Shown here: piece by piece, positions 55,504-58,000 of the stretch
Numbering within the stretch: position 1 is the stretch's first letter
Layout of the letters: each line of letters opens with the position of its first letter
From: Diphasiastrum complanatum
Lineage: Eukaryota; Streptophyta; Lycopodiopsida; Lycopodiales; Lycopodiaceae
DNA length: 58,000 nt
Direction of reading: 5' to 3'
NCBI GenBank assembly: GCA_029204225.1
Contig: CM055097.1
Span: 37,190,976 to 37,248,975, forward strand
Position numbers and translations under genes: made by a program
The notes under the pieces: generated by a model
What the model saw: the letters and a program-made list of their open reading frames with translations, nothing else
Databases searched by the model: none
Told to the model about the DNA's origin: nothing

Positions 55504-56227
55504 GTTATCTCATGCCATCTCTAGCTTCTGCTGCATTTGAGTCAAAAACTCTACAACGATAGGTACCTTACACGGAATCCCTATGACCGCATGACTCAAC
55601 GGCCTGAAACCATAATTGAGCTCAAATGGACTCAATCTAGTGGACGCATGTCCCTTGTCATTATACGCAAACTCCAATAGCGGGAAATGCTTTACCTAGT
55701 CTGTTTGTGTACTACTAACATATGCCCTAAGCGTATCTTCCAAGATCTGGTTCACCACTCTGTCTGGCCATCTGTTTGAGGATGCTCTGAGCTATTCATC
55801 CGTAGCTGTGTCCCAAGCTGGCGAACAACTCCATCCAGAAATTTTCCGTAAACATGGGATCCCTATCAGACACAGTGAACTTCGAAAGTCCATGCAACCT
55901 GATGACATTCGGGATAAACAACTCGACAACCTGCGGATATGTCACCTTCTTGGTCGATGCGATGAAGTGAGCCATCTTGGAAAACCTGTCTACCACTACC
56001 ATAACGGAATTCAATCTCGTTTGGGTCTTGGGTAGCCCAACAATGAAATCCATGGAGATACCTTCCCACCTTCTTGTAGAAATCTCCAGTGGATGTAGCA
56101 AGCCCAAAGGACTTACCCGCTCGGTCTTGTTCACCTGACAAGCGGTGCAATATTGGGCGTACTCTCTGACCTCAAGATGCAATTGTGGCCAGAAATAATG
56201 CCTTCTAACTAGCTCACAAGTCATATC
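55504..56227 (-). pseudogene. Chromovirus integrase core
   Basis: The frame from about 56,227 gives CELVRRHYFWPQLHLEVREY, YCTACQVNKTERVSP (the CC half of the HHCC finger), WEGISMDFIVGLPKTQ (first catalytic Asp), DRFSKMAHFIAS and FTVSDRDPMFTENFW (second Asp), then breaks near 55,796. Other frames continue to 55,504 with FPLLEFAYNDKGHASTRLSP. Confidence 0.8.
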
Positions 56228-57301
56228 TGTTAGATTTCTTATGCTCAGCCTTAAAACAAATCGTTCAAGTAATGAGCATCCTGAAAAACCGAAGGCCGAC
56301 AACATATATTTGGGCCTTCAACATTTTTTCCCCTTGAGATTTCTTGTGCCTTAGAAAACATTTTAAAGCACCTTCTCCTTCTTCGCCCTTTTTCGCTCCT
56401 TAGCGAAAAATGCGACACACTGGCCAAGTGGCCAAAATGCCTTAGAAACCATTCTTAAGGCACCTTTTGCTTTTTCCGCCTCCTTCGCCTTTTTTTTGCA
56501 CTAGCGAGAAATGCGACACACTGGCAAATGGCTAGAATGCCTTAGAAATCATTTTTAAGGCACGTTCTCCTTTTTCGCCTTTTTCGCTGCCTGTAATCTA
56601 ACACCTTCGTCTTCTTCACTGCCTTTAGTTTAAGGCACCTTCGCCTTCTCCTTTGCCTTCAGTGTAAGGCACTTTTTGGCTTTTTCGCCTTTTTCGCCTT
56701 CTTCACTGCCTTGAATCTAAGGGCGCCTTAGGGATTTACATACCTTTAGTGTAAGGACACCTTCAGGAGTTGCAAACCTTCAGTCTAAGGGCACCTTCAG
56801 GTTTTTCGGCTTTTTCGCGTTTTGCTACATTGGCTGACCGATGTCGCCAACATATCAGCAACCCTAAAACAACTGAACAACCAAATATCCCAAAGGCAGT
56901 TGGCGGTTACCAACTTTGTACATATGCAAAGACTGGCATAAATAGCATTAAAGGCTTGTAAGATATTTTTCCTGGACACGTGTAGATCTATATATTACTT
57001 GATTCAAGCTATGTAAGTATTAATTTGAGTTAATTGATTTTCTCTTTTAATCAGAGTTTTTCTGTAGCCAGCGTTATCACGCTCAACAAGCTGAAGTTAT
57101 TACTTCAAGCTATTGTACTCCTATTGATATTTTATCAGAGTGCAATTTTTGTCTCATTATTGCGTCGTTCATTTACGCATTCTGTATGAATTCTTCTACT
57201 TGAATAATTCTGCTACTAACTGTTGTGTTTCCATTTCTACACGCCGCGCTCCAATCCTCGAGCTTTCGCTGCCACTCATGCCCACACACGATTTTACGAC
57301 A
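56228..57301. mobile_element. Solo LTR (1,074 bp) inserted in the chromovirus integrase
   Basis: It starts TGTTAGATTTC and ends TTTTACGACA (TG...CA) and is flanked by perfect 5-bp duplications ATATC (56,223-56,227 and 57,302-57,306). The integrase reading frame stops at one side and resumes in register at the other. No internal retroelement region remains, so it is a solo LTR from LTR-LTR recombination. CATAAATAG near 56,937 suggests plus-strand orientation. Confidence 0.85.
56345..56620. repeat. About 100-bp tandem repeats inside the solo LTR
   Basis: The block TGCCTTAGAAA...TTAAGGCACC, then CTTTTTCGCC, and GCGAAAAATGCGACACACTGGC recurs about three times (for example GCGACACACTGGC near 56,413 and 56,513). 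CTTCGCC and TTTTTCGCC words continue to about 56,830. Confidence 0.75.
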
Positions 57302-57640
57302 ATATCAATACTTGGGTGACCTGCGCAGGGACTATCATGGCATTCATGAAGTATCTTACGACGAAGATCCTTCACGTCTGGCATGAAAACCTTTCTGTTT
57401 CTCAATACACGGTGTATGTTAGATATGTACTAGTGTGTGCCTCTATGGAAACGATAGCCACGACTGACTCTTCCGCTTGGTCGACTACCTTGCGCACATC
57501 AAGCCACACACGCTGACAATGTGTGTCGCTCTGCTGAGGCCTCTTGATCTCCTCCATGCGATCACTGGCAACTACCCAGAAACCTTTCGATCTAGAGACG
57601 GATGCTAGGGACATTGTCCAGCTGACTTGCTGGATCACCT
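57302..57640 (-). pseudogene. Chromovirus pol, linker and HH half of the integrase zinc finger
   Basis: On the minus strand RNRKVFMPDVKDLRRKILHE, then CHDSPCAGHPSID, is the conserved segment ahead of the integrase finger. It runs directly into the solo LTR. Upstream (57,640-57,410) a shifted frame may be the RNase H to integrase linker. No RT or RNase H can be read before 57,640. Confidence 0.7.
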
Positions 57641-58000
57641 CTTAGCTGCTGAGCTAAAGCATAATTTACATAAAAAGTTAAAGAGATGAATTTTCTTCTG
57701 AATAATCAACTTGTGGGTTTAATAGTAAACTACAAAAACTTGAATCATCATTCACATTTACCAAATAGCACAACCACACATATTGCATCTTTTTTATTTG
57801 CATACAGGTAATAGGAGGGCCATGTACAGATGGCCTCTCCCCGTACAGGACATGAGACAAACCCTCATGCCTGAAAAACACTCATGCGAAAGAAAATCTA
57901 TAGCGGGCTGCTTACTTGCATGCCACCACTTTCCTAATACAACATCAAACTTGGCTAACTTGGTGATCTAGAAGTCTAACCTCAGATAGCAACACCTGAG
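57641..58000. other. Right edge, nothing recognised
   Basis: Short frames on both strands without domains. Exon 1 of the hydrolase gene was looked for here and not found. Confidence 0.45.

Overview
The window is from the nuclear genome of a land plant. The evidence is plant-type transposons (Ty1-copia, Tat-like and chromovirus Ty3-gypsy, LINE, tRNA-derived SINE, hAT-like elements), spliced plant genes, a retrocopy of the plant ESCRT gene CHMP1, and C-to-T decay of old transposons. A Penelope-like reverse transcriptase and an intron of about 38 kb suggest a large-genome, non-angiosperm lineage (gymnosperm, fern or lycophyte). That placement is inference.

The backbone is one host gene on the minus strand, a dienelactone-hydrolase-family protein. 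Exons 2-5 lie at 51,726-49,765 and the last exon at 11,814-11,677. All splice phases agree, and the Cys, Asp and His of the family's triad are present. Intron 5 is therefore 37,950 bp and holds most of what else is here. Exon 1 (about 55 codons) was not found and probably lies beyond the right edge. Nested in intron 5 on the opposite strand is a three-exon candidate gene for a small secreted PSY-like (tyrosine-sulfated) peptide, 36,893-37,668, flanked by CT microsatellites.

Layout. 1-11.6 kb: a degenerate satellite with CGAAGGTT/AACCTTCG motifs, a foldback, an LTR with primer-binding site, the CHMP1 retropseudogene, a copia gag remnant, a coiled-coil ORF relic and a short tRNA-derived SINE. 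11.8-26 kb: a second SINE copy, a Penelope-like element, a copia element lacking half its reverse transcriptase, and a Tat-like gypsy fragment. 26-36 kb: twin hairpins, A-rich and heptamer repeats, three unidentified ORFs (one with about 69-bp coding repeats), a 5'-truncated copia and a scrambled copia. 36-47.8 kb: the PSY-like gene, then a long stretch with no recognised gene, then a LINE relic. 47.8-53.9 kb: four related hAT-like elements clustered around the hydrolase exons. 53.9-58 kb: a copia RT relic and a chromovirus fragment interrupted by a solo LTR.

The strongest candidate for something undescribed is the hAT-like family with GTTCCG-rich ends. It has CTTAG.../...CTAAG termini and 8-bp target duplications. 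Its copies share only their ends, and at least two carry pieces of unrelated host genes (a FANCI exon and an aspartic protease). It looks like a gene-capturing Pack-hAT family, with two copies nested one in the other and one inserted inside an intron of the hydrolase gene.
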